From Bacillota bacterium (GTDB lineage: Bacteria > Bacillota > Clostridia > Acetivibrionales > DTU013), in NCBI GenBank assembly GCA_023433505.1, contig JAEZCO010000025.1, positions 1-64,000 on the forward strand: a stretch of 64,000 nt of DNA. The letters run 5' to 3'. Shown here piece after piece: positions 19,112-27,720 of the stretch. Both the position numbers and the translations under genes were made by a program. The stretch's first letter is position 1. Each line of letters opens with the position of its first letter. The notes beneath the pieces were generated by a model that was not told where the DNA came from, searched no databases, and saw only the letters and a list, made by a program, of their open reading frames with translations.

Positions 19112-19731
19112 CAGCAGCTTATAAGGTCGCCGCCGCCGCATTCACAGCAGCAGTCCGAACACCAGAGACACTGGCAGACGGTGCACAAGTCAGGCCCGCC
19201 CTGGTTGTAGCCTCTTCCGAAAGCATTCCCCCTGTAATTGTTGTTGGATGTATTCATTCTGTTGAGAGCATTTCTATATTCAAAATTGGATGGGTCCATA
19301 TTAACGGCTGTCTGAATATGGGAATAAGCTTCGTCATACCAGCCCTTCCTCATGAAGATCAAGCCCTTTAGATAATACCAGGGAGCCGTCCGGTTGGAAT
19401 AGCCGTTGAGCATATCTTCCGCCACTTTTACATTTCCGGAATTTACATGCACCTTTACCTGGTTGAAAAAGTCATTGTCGCCCTGATTGTTCCAGCTTCT
19501 GCTTGTATTAGCATTATAGCCGGAAGAGGATTCCTTTCTGGGGCTTGCATTTTTCATCAGATAGTCATAGGCTTCATTCAGCTCTTTCAGCTTCTCTTCC
19601 GCAAGGCTTGAAAGCGGATTGTCCTGATATTGGTCGGGATGGTACTTTTTAACCTGCTCCCGGTATGCCTTTTTAATTTCTTCCTCACTTGCGCCTTCTT
19701 TGATTCCCAATACTACATACGGATTATTCAA
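19108..19731 (-). CDS. J-domain protein with Cys-rich tail
   Basis: A 207-residue DnaJ-like co-chaperone. Residues 1-62 are a J domain with the essential HPD (about 30-32) that stimulates DnaK ATPase. A Ser/Asn-rich linker is followed by a TPR-like helical pair (about 88-140). The last 30 residues carry nine Cys, mostly in CxxC and CCC arrays (CTVCQCLWC, CCCEC), which could bind zinc or an iron-sulfur cluster. The start overlaps the end of the DUF5685 gene by 8 bases, indicating coupled translation. The UAG stop lies within a hairpin repeat. Confidence 0.85.
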   Translation of the reverse strand: MNNPYVVLGIKEGASEEEIKKAYREQVKKYHPDQYQDNPLSSLAEEKLKELNEAYDYLMKNASPRKESSSGYNANTSRSWNNQGDNDFFNQVKVHVNSGNVKVAEDMLNGYSNRTAPWYYLKGLIFMRKGWYDEAYSHIQTAVNMDPSNFEYRNALNRMNTSNNNYRGNAFGRGYNQGGPDLCTVCQCLWCSDCCCECGGGDLISCC

Positions 19732-20602
19732 CTTTTCTACAACTCCCTGTTCCCAGTATTTTTTCTGTCTTTCTTAACATGCCCATATAAATTATATTTT
19801 CCAATATTCCCGCATTGTTTTTTACTTCCAGCAGTTCATAAGCCTTGCCGATCTGATCCATGGAATAGGTCAGATTGAATTCCACCCGTTCCCTGATCCT
19901 CGTTTTGAAGTCGGCAACCGCTTCATCCTTGTAATTGAATTGAGAAACCAGAGGATTATAGCTCTTTTCCTTAATATCTTCCTCAATATCATCGTAGGCA
20001 TCCAGCAAATAAATCCATTTTCCCAGATTGTAACCGATCCATCTTAAGATGTCGCTGGTTTTCTTCTCCTTGCATAAGGGCTCGTAAGCGGTTACTTCCT
20101 CCATCAGCTTTGCAAAGGGTTCCGCCGCCCTATCCATGGACGGACAGTTTTCTTTTTCCAACTGGTGCAATTCCTTCAGCCTGTCTTCAATTATACCACA
20201 TTTGGCAGGATATTTCTTTTTCAATTTCGCAAAAGTTCTATAAAGCAAGGTTGTGCCTGCATATGCGATTGCAGAGCCTTCATCCTGTTTATCGTCTTCA
20301 AGATTATAATACGCTAATAATACATTTATGTCTGAGGCATAATCGACGATTCCGCTGTTTTTTACAACGTGCCGTTTTACCACAGGGTGAGCAATGCAGG
20401 TCTCCCGTCTGACTTCAGGCATTTCTCCCGAAACGGCAGACAACAGCACTGCAAGAAATGTAGAGTCATAATTCAGCAAAAAACGCTTTAATTGCCCCGA
20501 TCTCTTCCCCAGTGATTTGCATACTCCGCAGTAATATGCCCTGAACAGCTCATACTCCTTTACCTTCATCTCCGGTTTTTCCGGCAGTATATATCCGAAC
20601 AA
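19724..20602 (-). CDS. DUF5685 family protein
   Basis: A 292-residue protein of the DUF5685 family, common in Clostridia and usually next to a J-domain gene. It is helical, with conserved Cys in AYYCGVCKSLG (residues about 22-32) and ETCIAHPVV (about 67-75), and a DAYDDIEED acidic motif near 200. The Cys/Asp pattern could bind metal, but function is unknown. It is the first gene of a two-gene unit with the J-domain gene, overlapping it by 8 bases, so a shared chaperone-assisted role is likely. Confidence 0.8.
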   Translation of the reverse strand: MFGYILPEKPEMKVKEYELFRAYYCGVCKSLGKRSGQLKRFLLNYDSTFLAVLLSAVSGEMPEVRRETCIAHPVVKRHVVKNSGIVDYASDINVLLAYYNLEDDKQDEGSAIAYAGTTLLYRTFAKLKKKYPAKCGIIEDRLKELHQLEKENCPSMDRAAEPFAKLMEEVTAYEPLCKEKKTSDILRWIGYNLGKWIYLLDAYDDIEEDIKEKSYNPLVSQFNYKDEAVADFKTRIRERVEFNLTYSMDQIGKAYELLEVKNNAGILENIIYMGMLRKTEKILGTGSCRKVE

Positions 20603-20729
20603 CGTTCTCTAACCTCTATTTACAATTTTATCGTCTTCATCTGATACTACCCACAATCTTAGCATAGAGAAAGAAAAATTGAAAGCAGCGAAATGTGAAT
20701 TTTTATAAACTATGGGTTTAGGGCAGGTT

Positions 20730-20758
20730 TTGCAGCAGGCTTGTTTTTATTGTATAAT
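20730..20758 (+). promoter_or_regulatory. Sigma-A promoter of DUF815 gene
   Basis: TTGCAG (20730-20735), a 17-base spacer and a consensus TATAAT (20753-20758). The coding start follows about 45 bases later. Confidence 0.7.
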
Positions 20759-20804
20759 GTGAGGACAAGGAAATTGAGGACGGGGCGAAAGGAAGATACC
20801 GACA

Positions 20805-22166
20805 ATGACAATGGCTTTAGATCATAATACTATTCTTGAATCCAGGCTTATGCTGGATTCTTTGTGCATATACAGAAACCTGCTGAAAGACCCGGTGATC
20901 AGAGGGTATCAAACCCTGCTGAAATGTGTTTCGGAATCTTTTTCAAATTCATCCGGCGCTTCGGATTTTATAAACCACTATACCGATTTTTACAGCAGCC
21001 TGGTTACATTCAGCAATCATACGAATTTTTCAAGATATATCATTGAAAAAATAATATACGATGAAAATTCCTTTACCTCCCGGGCAGCAGCAGGTTCACT
21101 TCCTGAAACCGCAGTCATGAATGATCTGAAAGCTCTTCAGAAGATAGCGGCGCTCTCCTCGCTTGATATAAAGGCTACCTATATGAAAAGCGCAAAAGTA
21201 GATGCATTGCATGAAGCAGTTATAAACAGGCTGCCCGATTGGAACGCTTTAATCCTCGAAGCGGGAACAGCTTCCTGCACCCCACTGGAATCCTCTGCTG
21301 CTATCATACAAACATTGACCGACTCCAAAGATTGGGGACGCTGCTATGAAGCTTTGAAATCCTTTCATGAGACACAGGGCTGCGGCGGTTTTGCCCATTA
21401 CAAGGCATTCCTGTGGCACCGTTCAAATGGCAAAGGGACAATTGCGCCTGTAAGAAATCCGGATCCTGTCAGACTCACAGACCTTATCGGCTATGAAATG
21501 GAGCGTTCTGAAGTTATCCGGAACACAGAGCAATTTCTCGACGGACATTCCGCCAACAATGTGCTGCTGTATGGCGACAGGGGTACCGGCAAATCCTCCA
21601 CCGTCAAGGCCATCCTCAATGAGTACTATTCCAGGGGGTTAAGGGTCATTGAAGTTCCAAAGAATCTGCTGGTGGATTTTTCGGAAATCGTGTCCGATCT
21701 CAGCCGCAGAAATCACAAGTTTATAGTATTTGTCGACGATCTGGCCTTTGAAGACAGGGAAGAAAATTATACCGCATTAAAAGCCGTCCTGGAGGGCAGT
21801 CTGGAGATAAAACCCGGGAATGTGCTTATTTACGCCACATCTAACCGAAGGCACCTGATAAAGGAAAAGTTCAGCGACAGAGCGGGCCTTCAATACGGCG
21901 ACAGAGATGATGAGGTCAGAGCTTATGATACCATGCAGGAAAAGCTTTCGTTAGCTGATCGGTTTGGAATCACCGTCGTATTTTCATCCCCCGATAAAGA
22001 AAGATATCTTCATATCATCGACGAGCTGGCAGAAAGGAACGGAATATCCATAGCCAGGGACGAGCTGCACCGTGAGGCCCTTAAGTGGGAGCTTTGGTAT
22101 AACGGACGGTCGCCGAGGACCGCCCAACAGTTTATCATCTGGCTGAAAGGAAGCACAGGCAAATAG
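20805..22166 (+). CDS. DUF815 AAA ATPase
   Basis: A 453-residue ATPase of the DUF815 family. The N-terminal 200 residues are helical and unassigned. The AAA core has Walker A GDRGTGKSS at about 257-265, Walker B FIVFVDDL near 310, and a sensor-like IYATSNRR. The NPDPVRLTDLIGYEMER segment just before Walker A is the characteristic DUF815 entry motif. Cellular role is not established; members resemble MoxR/DnaA-type ATPases. Ribosome site GGAAG lies before ATG at 20805, and a second ATG two codons later is also possible. Monocistronic, convergent with pgsA. Confidence 0.88.
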   Translation: MTMALDHNTILESRLMLDSLCIYRNLLKDPVIRGYQTLLKCVSESFSNSSGASDFINHYTDFYSSLVTFSNHTNFSRYIIEKIIYDENSFTSRAAAGSLPETAVMNDLKALQKIAALSSLDIKATYMKSAKVDALHEAVINRLPDWNALILEAGTASCTPLESSAAIIQTLTDSKDWGRCYEALKSFHETQGCGGFAHYKAFLWHRSNGKGTIAPVRNPDPVRLTDLIGYEMERSEVIRNTEQFLDGHSANNVLLYGDRGTGKSSTVKAILNEYYSRGLRVIEVPKNLLVDFSEIVSDLSRRNHKFIVFVDDLAFEDREENYTALKAVLEGSLEIKPGNVLIYATSNRRHLIKEKFSDRAGLQYGDRDDEVRAYDTMQEKLSLADRFGITVVFSSPDKERYLHIIDELAERNGISIARDELHREALKWELWYNGRSPRTAQQFIIWLKGSTGK

Positions 22167-22230
22167 CATTATAATACTGAAGTCAAACTATATAAAATAA
22201 GCGGATTCTGAGCGGAAGAATACTCCGCTT

Positions 22231-22764
22231 CTATGTATTCGCTTTTTTTCCGGGCATGCTCTTTATCTGGCGGAAGGTCCTTACGTACATGAAAAACGCA
22301 AACAGCGTCGATAGGACTGCAATGAATATAAACACCGTGCTGTACGGCGCCTTGAAAATGATCATGATAATGGCAAAATAAAATACGATGGTTGCCAGCT
22401 TGCCATACCAGTTGGCAGAGACAACGTAATTATTCTGCTTAAGAAGCAAGATAGCGCCAATGCCCATGAACACTTCCTTCGCAATAACGATGGCAAGCAG
22501 CTCCGGCGGTATAAGCTTCTTTACGATGGACAGTATGACAAGAGCGGTTATTTGCATCAATTTGTCGGCCAGCGGGTCGGCCAGCTTGCCCCATGGCGTT
22601 ACCAGATTGTATTTCCTGGCGATAAACCCATCCAGTACATCGGTAAGTCCCGCCAACAGAAAAAGAAATACGGACGTATAATAATCTCCCTGCCAGAGAT
22701 AATATGCAAAAACAGGTATCAGCAACAAACGGATAACTGTAAGAATATTTGGAACGTTCACCAA
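22231..22764 (-). CDS. pgsA: CDP-diacylglycerol-glycerol-3-phosphate 3-phosphatidyltransferase
   Basis: A 177-residue integral membrane enzyme making phosphatidylglycerol phosphate from CDP-diacylglycerol and glycerol-3-phosphate. The CDP-alcohol phosphotransferase signature is complete: D42, D45-G46, A49-R50, G59, D63 and D67. Several membrane helices surround it and a basic tail (RQIKSMPGKK) ends the chain. Length is normal for PgsA. It is the last gene of the minus-strand group and is preceded by a thioesterase gene about 120 bases upstream. Confidence 0.93.
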   Translation of the reverse strand: MVNVPNILTVIRLLLIPVFAYYLWQGDYYTSVFLFLLAGLTDVLDGFIARKYNLVTPWGKLADPLADKLMQITALVILSIVKKLIPPELLAIVIAKEVFMGIGAILLLKQNNYVVSANWYGKLATIVFYFAIIMIIFKAPYSTVFIFIAVLSTLFAFFMYVRTFRQIKSMPGKKANT

Positions 22765-22884
22765 CTCACCGCCTTATATCAGATTTAATAATCCTAAGAT
22801 ATCTTACCCTGTAAAAAAGCCTGTCACTCATATATTTTTTACTGTATCTTAGTTTACCATATTTTATGATTTCTGTGCAACTTC

Positions 22885-23319
22885 TCATGCCAAATTGTTA
22901 CCGGTCTCAACTGCGGTCATTACCAATCGATGGATCTCAGGCTTGTATTTTTTTATATTCACCGGCTTGAATTCCCGGTTCACCCATGCATGAATTGTCT
23001 CTCCGGTGGTAATAGGCCCGTCACAGCCGGGTTTGAACACCTCGTAATAGAAAGTGGTCCTTATTCCGTTATGCTGCTTTACGGATGTTCTGACAGTAAT
23101 CTCATCTTCATACTGTGAAAAGCCCTTGTAAGAACATTTTAGCTCAATTAACGGAAGCAGCACACCGCTTTTCTCTATTTCCGAATAGGGCAGCCCCATC
23201 TTTTTAATAAAATCCGTCCTGCCCGCCTCAAACCACACAGGATAGCAGGAATGATGAACAATGCCCATTTGATCGGTTTCCGCATACCTTACCGTCAATT
23301 TCGTTTCAGAAATGTACAT
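22885..23319 (-). CDS. Acyl-CoA thioesterase, YbgC/FadM hotdog family
   Basis: A 144-residue single hotdog-fold protein. The family motif is present (YAETDQMGIVHHSCY, residues 12-26) with the catalytic-type Asp at about 16, the following helix WFEAGRTDF, and the beta-strand RTTFYYEVF. It hydrolyses acyl-CoA or acyl-ACP thioesters; chain length preference cannot be read. It lies after the terminator of the mtrB unit, so it probably has its own promoter. Confidence 0.88.
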   Translation of the reverse strand: MYISETKLTVRYAETDQMGIVHHSCYPVWFEAGRTDFIKKMGLPYSEIEKSGVLLPLIELKCSYKGFSQYEDEITVRTSVKQHNGIRTTFYYEVFKPGCDGPITTGETIHAWVNREFKPVNIKKYKPEIHRLVMTAVETGNNLA

Positions 23320-23353
23320 ATAAACTAAACCTCACGGAATTTTTAAATTATCG

Positions 23354-23388
23354 CAAAAATATTAAGCCCGTGCAGTTAACACGGGTTT
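23354..23388 (-). terminator. Terminator after mtrB-DUF2007
   Basis: On the minus strand AACCCGTG and CACGGGCTT pair around an 8-base loop, followed by TAATATTTTT. It lies 30 bases after the DUF2007 stop codon. Confidence 0.65.
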
Positions 23389-23416
23389 ATCCTATGCATA
23401 TTAAATTAAATATAAA

Positions 23417-23614
23417 TTAATAGCCTTTTTCAATGATGACACTGTGAGCTTCTTCGACTTCAGCTTCCGGAACAAGAACTTCAAAGTAATTATCATTATT
23501 TTCATGATTTTTGCTAATCGGCCTGAGCTTTACCAGTATTCCTTCCTTGGTCAAAAGCTCCTGCAATTTTGTAGCGATTTCCTTGCTCTGCGCCATGTAT
23601 ACGACTGTCCACAT
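23417..23614 (-). CDS. DUF2007-like small protein
   Basis: A 65-residue protein starting MWTVVYMAQSKEIATKL. The pattern of a beta strand, a helix bearing the motif KLQELLTKEGI and further strands matches small putative signal-transducing proteins (DUF2007/GlnB-like fold) that are often misannotated as glutamate decarboxylase in Clostridia. Start at 23614 behind AAGGGGCG; an upstream in-frame start at 23662 would overlap mtrB. It follows mtrB by 22 bases, so the two are co-transcribed. Function unknown. Confidence 0.7.
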   Translation of the reverse strand: MWTVVYMAQSKEIATKLQELLTKEGILVKLRPISKNHENNDNYFEVLVPEAEVEEAHSVIIEKGY

Positions 23615-23636
23615 ACTTACACGCCCCTTTTCTAGT

Positions 23637-23879
23637 TTATTCACCGGAATTAATCTCGCCATGGCGGCAAAGAATCTTTGATTTGCCTCTCACCTTGATC
23701 GCTGATGTATTCTCAGTAAATTGGGCTAATAATACTTCACCTTTGTCAAGCTTTTCGGTATGATGGAATTTTGTATCCCTTCCTCTTGTGAGGCCAATAA
23801 CATTTACTCCATTTTCTTCTGCTCTGATAACTATATAATCTCCAAGTATTTTGTCTAATTCCCAATCCAATAAAACCAC
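23637..23879 (-). CDS. mtrB: trp RNA-binding attenuation protein (TRAP)
   Basis: About 75-80 residues and clearly TRAP. Bacillus TRAP forms an 11-subunit ring which, when loaded with tryptophan, wraps (G/U)AG triplets of trp leader RNAs to cause termination or block translation. The core NVIGLTRGRDTKFHHTEKL is nearly the Bacillus sequence. Residues that contact Trp (the Thr of LTRG, Thr of DTK, Gln-Phe-Thr of QFTENTS) and RNA (Lys of EKL, Lys and Arg of IKVRG) are all kept. No ATG start is available: GTG at 23879 or the TTG three codons later, behind GGGGTGG, are candidates. It lies 49 bases after dnaE and before DUF2007. Confidence 0.93.
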   Translation of the reverse strand: MVLLDWELDKILGDYIVIRAEENGVNVIGLTRGRDTKFHHTEKLDKGEVLLAQFTENTSAIKVRGKSKILCRHGEINSGE

Positions 23880-23928
23880 CCCGACATTACTATATATTAT
23901 TTCACCCTAAAAATCAACAATTGATTTT

Positions 23929-26900
23929 TTATGTCACTTTGACATTTTCTTCTCCAAACCTGTCCCGCAGCTCTCTCAGCAGGCTTTCGTCAAGAATAAC
24001 CCACTTGTCCTGCTCCATCATCCTTTTCGTATTCTCCTGCTCATTATAGAAACATACCGGCGTTTTTCCTCGAAAATACTTTAAAAGTGAATAAACAGAT
24101 CTCATTTTCTCGGTATCTTCCGGCTCGCAGGTGCGTATATACAGCTTTGAAGCTTTTGTTTTCTGATTTGCAGCATTTTCATACGTTTTTCTCAGAGGCT
24201 TGACCTCCTCGCAAATGATCTTTGGCTGCTCTTCTTCCTTAATGCTTATTTTCCCATTGATCAATACCGTATTTTCGGGGGTTAAAAGGGCTGCATACCT
24301 TGTCAAAATTGAAGGAAACACAATAACTTCCATTGTCCCGTATAAGTCCTCTAATGTAATAAATGCCATCATGTTATTGCTTTTTGTAGTCTTTGTCTTC
24401 TTATCTGTAATTATTCCCCCGACCGTCACCAGCATACCGTCCTTTAAGTCTTTCTCCGTTTCATTTTCATTATCTTCGCCATTTTCCGCGGTATTCATAC
24501 TCAGGTCGGAGCTGAGAAGCGTCACCTGCTCTTTAATCTCATCCATGAACTCCTTCAGAGGATGTCCCGATATATAAAGCCCAAGCATTTCCTTCTCCAT
24601 GGAAAGCAGCGTTTTCGGCGGATATTCCTTTATTTCAGGATAGATATCAGCGGATACGGACATTTCCTGTTTTGCACCGCCCATCTCAAAAATGGAGAGC
24701 TGGCCTTCCATATTTTTTTTCCTGTTCTGCTGTACACCTTCCAGTATTTTTTCAAACACCGCAAGCATTCTGGAGCGGTATATGCCAAAGGAATCGAAGG
24801 CGCCGCATTTGAGCAGGCTCTCCACACACCGCTTGTTGATGTCCCTGCCGTCCGTCCTCTCACAAAATTCTGCAAAGCTCTTAAACGGACCTTTTTCATT
24901 TTTTTCTGCGATAATCTCTCTGACAGCGCCTTCTCCGACATTTTTCACCGCTGCCATGCCAAACCGGATTTTGCCGTCAACGACAGAGAACTTTACTTCG
25001 CTTTCATTGATATCCGGTGGAAGTACGTCGATCCCCATATTCCTGCACTCCAGAACATATTGGGAAATCTTGTCGCTGCTCCCCATAAAGCTGTTTAAGG
25101 ACGCTGCCATAAACTCCACAGGATAATGGTATTTGAGCCATGCGGTCTGATAGGCAATGACGGCGTAAGCCGCGGCATGGGACTTGTTAAAGGCATAGCT
25201 TGCAAAGTCCATCATTTCGTCAAAAATGGAATTCGCCGTCTTTTCATCCACTCCTCGCCTTATGGCTCCCTCAACGACGATATTTCCCCCGTCGTCCACG
25301 ATGCCGTGGATGAAGTTTTTCCTTTCCTTTTCCATCACATCATGCTTTTTCTTTGACATCGCCCTTCGGACAAGGTCGGACCTGCCGTATGAATACCCTG
25401 CAAGCTCGCGAACTATCTGCATTACCTGTTCCTGGTATACCATGCATCCATAAGTTACATCCAGTATGCTTTCCAGGAGAGGATGGGCGTATTTTGCTGC
25501 GGAAGGATTGTTTTTATATTTTACGTACCGGGGGATCTGCTCCATGGGTCCCGGCCTGTAAAGCGATATTCCGGCAATGATATCCTCCAGGGAGGATGGC
25601 TGAAGCTCTTTCATAAACTGGGTCATACCGCCGCTTTCAAGCTGGAAGATCCCCGCGGTCTTACCTTCGCCCAGCATTTTATAGACATTGGGATCGTCCA
25701 TTTCCAGCCTTTCGATATCAACTTTTCTTTTGTGGTTCTTCAAAATCAATTCCAGGGAATCCCGGATCACCGTCAGCGTCCTCAAGCCCAGAAAGTCCAT
25801 CTTCAACAGGCCCAGTTCTTCAAGCAGGCCCATGGGAAATTGTGTTGTAATACTTTCATCATTCTTTTGGAGCGGCACATATTCGGTAATGGGTTCCTTG
25901 GATATCACGACTCCTGCAGCATGGGTCGATGCATGCCTCGGCATACCCTCCAGCAGCCTGGCTGTATCAATCAGCTCCGTTATGCGTTCGTCGTCTTCGT
26001 ACTTCAGCTTCAATTCCGGGTTCAACTCAAGGGCTTTATCAATATTCATCCCGATCTGGAAAGGGATCATTTTTGCAATGGCGTCCACTTCACCATAGGA
26101 TATGTCAAGGGCTCTGCCTACATCTCTGATGGCCGCTCTGGCTGCCATGGTACCGAAGGTGATTATCTGGGCCACACGGTCTTTCCCGTATTTTGAAACC
26201 ACATAATCGATGACCTCCTGCCTGCGTTCATAACAGAAGTCTATGTCAATATCCGGCATGCTGATTCTTTCAGGGTTCAAAAACCTTTCGAAAAGAAGGT
26301 TGTACCGCATAGGATCAATACTGGTGATACCAAGGCTGTATGCCACAAGACTGCCTGCGGCAGAGCCTCTTCCGGGTCCTACCATAATCCCGTGGTCTTT
26401 GGCATATTTGATAAAATCCCAGACAATGAGGAAATAATCCACATAACCCATCTGTTTGATCACAGACAGCTCATATTCCAATCTGTCGTTAACCGGCCAA
26501 GGGGACGGTTCTTTGGGTTCATCCTTTAGAGAAGTGGCCGCTGCATCATTCTCATCCTGTTTTTTCTCTTTTGCGGCCAGGCCTTCATAGCACAGCTTCC
26601 GAAGGTATTCAAAAGGCTCGGCGTCCTCTTCCACCTTAAACTCCGGCAAATGAAGCTTGTTGAATTGGAGCTCCACATTGCAGCGTTCTGCGATTTTAAC
26701 TGTGTTTTCAAGGGCTTCAGGCACATTTTTAAAGAGTGCCGACATTTCTTCAACAGATTTTATGTAAAAATCATCGGTACTGAATTTCATTCTGTCTTCG
26801 TCGGTGATTTTTTTCCCGGTCTGTATGCAGAGCAATACCTCATGGGCCTTGGCATCCGAACGCCTCAGGTAATGAGCGTCATTGGTTGCCACAAGCGCGA

Positions 26901-27516
26901 TGCCGGTTTCTTTGGAAAGCCTGATAAGGCCCTGGTTTACGAGATTTTGCTCCTCAATGCCGTTGCTTTGCAGCTCCAAAAAGAAATTATCCTTCCCGAA
27001 AATGCTATTCAGCCTGAGGGCAGTCTTTTTTGCCGTATCATAATCGTTCTGAAGCAAGGCTTTGGCCACATTTCCGGAAAGACAGGCACTCAAAGCGATA
27101 ATGCCCTCCGAATAGGCTTCCAGCACCTCGTAATCCACCCTGGGCTTATAATAAAAACCCTCTGTGAAGCCCAGGGAAACAATTTTCATGAGGTTCTTGT
27201 AGCCTTTCATATTGGAAGCCAGCAGGACAAGATGGCCTTGATCGGAGTCAATCCCCGACTGCCTGTCAAACCGGCTTCTTTTAGCCATATAGACCTCACA
27301 GCCCAGGATGGGTTTAATTCCGTTTTTTCGCGCTTCCTTATAAAAGTCCACAACTCCGTACATAACGCCATGGTCGGTAATTGCAAGGCTTTTCATCCCT
27401 AGCTCCGCCGTACGCTTCAAAAGGTCTTTGATCCTGTTTGCGCCGTCCAGAAGGCTGTATTCGGTATGGACGTGAAGATGGACAAAGCCCGTGTCATTTA
27501 TTGAAATAGAATCCAT
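23929..27516 (-). CDS. dnaE: DNA polymerase III subunit alpha, DnaE type
   Basis: A 1195-residue replicative polymerase of the DnaE class; Firmicutes use it beside PolC for lagging-strand extension. Domain order: N-terminal PHP (HVHTEYSLLDG, residues 15-25), polymerase palm with GPGRGSAAGSL and the catalytic PDIDIDF, fingers, tandem HhH near 830, and an OB fold near 1000 (VTVGGIITDKKTK). The correct start is the ATG at 27516, behind AAGGAG. A frame opening 21 codons earlier is encoded by a hairpin repeat and is not real. That repeat abuts the ribosome binding site. Followed closely by mtrB. Confidence 0.96.
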   Translation of the reverse strand: MDSISINDTGFVHLHVHTEYSLLDGANRIKDLLKRTAELGMKSLAITDHGVMYGVVDFYKEARKNGIKPILGCEVYMAKRSRFDRQSGIDSDQGHLVLLASNMKGYKNLMKIVSLGFTEGFYYKPRVDYEVLEAYSEGIIALSACLSGNVAKALLQNDYDTAKKTALRLNSIFGKDNFFLELQSNGIEEQNLVNQGLIRLSKETGIALVATNDAHYLRRSDAKAHEVLLCIQTGKKITDEDRMKFSTDDFYIKSVEEMSALFKNVPEALENTVKIAERCNVELQFNKLHLPEFKVEEDAEPFEYLRKLCYEGLAAKEKKQDENDAAATSLKDEPKEPSPWPVNDRLEYELSVIKQMGYVDYFLIVWDFIKYAKDHGIMVGPGRGSAAGSLVAYSLGITSIDPMRYNLLFERFLNPERISMPDIDIDFCYERRQEVIDYVVSKYGKDRVAQIITFGTMAARAAIRDVGRALDISYGEVDAIAKMIPFQIGMNIDKALELNPELKLKYEDDERITELIDTARLLEGMPRHASTHAAGVVISKEPITEYVPLQKNDESITTQFPMGLLEELGLLKMDFLGLRTLTVIRDSLELILKNHKRKVDIERLEMDDPNVYKMLGEGKTAGIFQLESGGMTQFMKELQPSSLEDIIAGISLYRPGPMEQIPRYVKYKNNPSAAKYAHPLLESILDVTYGCMVYQEQVMQIVRELAGYSYGRSDLVRRAMSKKKHDVMEKERKNFIHGIVDDGGNIVVEGAIRRGVDEKTANSIFDEMMDFASYAFNKSHAAAYAVIAYQTAWLKYHYPVEFMAASLNSFMGSSDKISQYVLECRNMGIDVLPPDINESEVKFSVVDGKIRFGMAAVKNVGEGAVREIIAEKNEKGPFKSFAEFCERTDGRDINKRCVESLLKCGAFDSFGIYRSRMLAVFEKILEGVQQNRKKNMEGQLSIFEMGGAKQEMSVSADIYPEIKEYPPKTLLSMEKEMLGLYISGHPLKEFMDEIKEQVTLLSSDLSMNTAENGEDNENETEKDLKDGMLVTVGGIITDKKTKTTKSNNMMAFITLEDLYGTMEVIVFPSILTRYAALLTPENTVLINGKISIKEEEQPKIICEEVKPLRKTYENAANQKTKASKLYIRTCEPEDTEKMRSVYSLLKYFRGKTPVCFYNEQENTKRMMEQDKWVILDESLLRELRDRFGEENVKVT

Positions 27517-27526
27517 AATCGACTCC

Positions 27527-27631
27527 TTAGGAGTACTGCAAATATTACTTCCCGTTTTTCCGAAAATGAGGCGCTCCAAGACTGCATTTTCGGAAATCTA
27601 TACGGGAAGTTATATTTGCACCAGTACTTAG
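27527..27631. repeat. Long hairpin repeat, TAGGAG family, copy 2
   Basis: Left arm AGGAGTACTGCAAATATTAC and inner CCGAAAATG, right arm inner CATTTTCGG and outer TGCACCAGTACTTAG, form a roughly 40-bp imperfect stem with a 16-base loop. It shares its arms with the copy at 19010, in the opposite orientation. It ends at the dnaE ribosome site (minus-strand AAGGAG at 27522-27527). Confidence 0.8.
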
Positions 27632-27668
27632 TATTTTGCAAGTGGTTGTCTTTCTAATAAGTATACCA

Positions 27669-27704
27669 TAAAAAAACAACAGATTATAAAAAATCCGTTG
27701 TTTT
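27669..27704 (-). terminator. Terminator after HD-GYP gene
   Basis: Minus-strand ACAACGGATT and AATCTGTTGT pair around a 6-base loop and are followed by a run of T. It lies 17 bases after the HD-GYP stop and before the dnaE promoter region. Confidence 0.8.
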
Positions 27705-27720
27705 AAGAAAAGTCTTTCGA

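Noticed and set aside
25483..26196. A 237-codon plus-strand frame
   Set aside because: It is wholly antisense to dnaE, has no ribosome site or family motif, and is explained by codon bias on the opposite strand.
27517..27579. N-terminal extension of dnaE
   Set aside because: The extra 21 codons come from the hairpin repeat; the true start has its own AAGGAG site.
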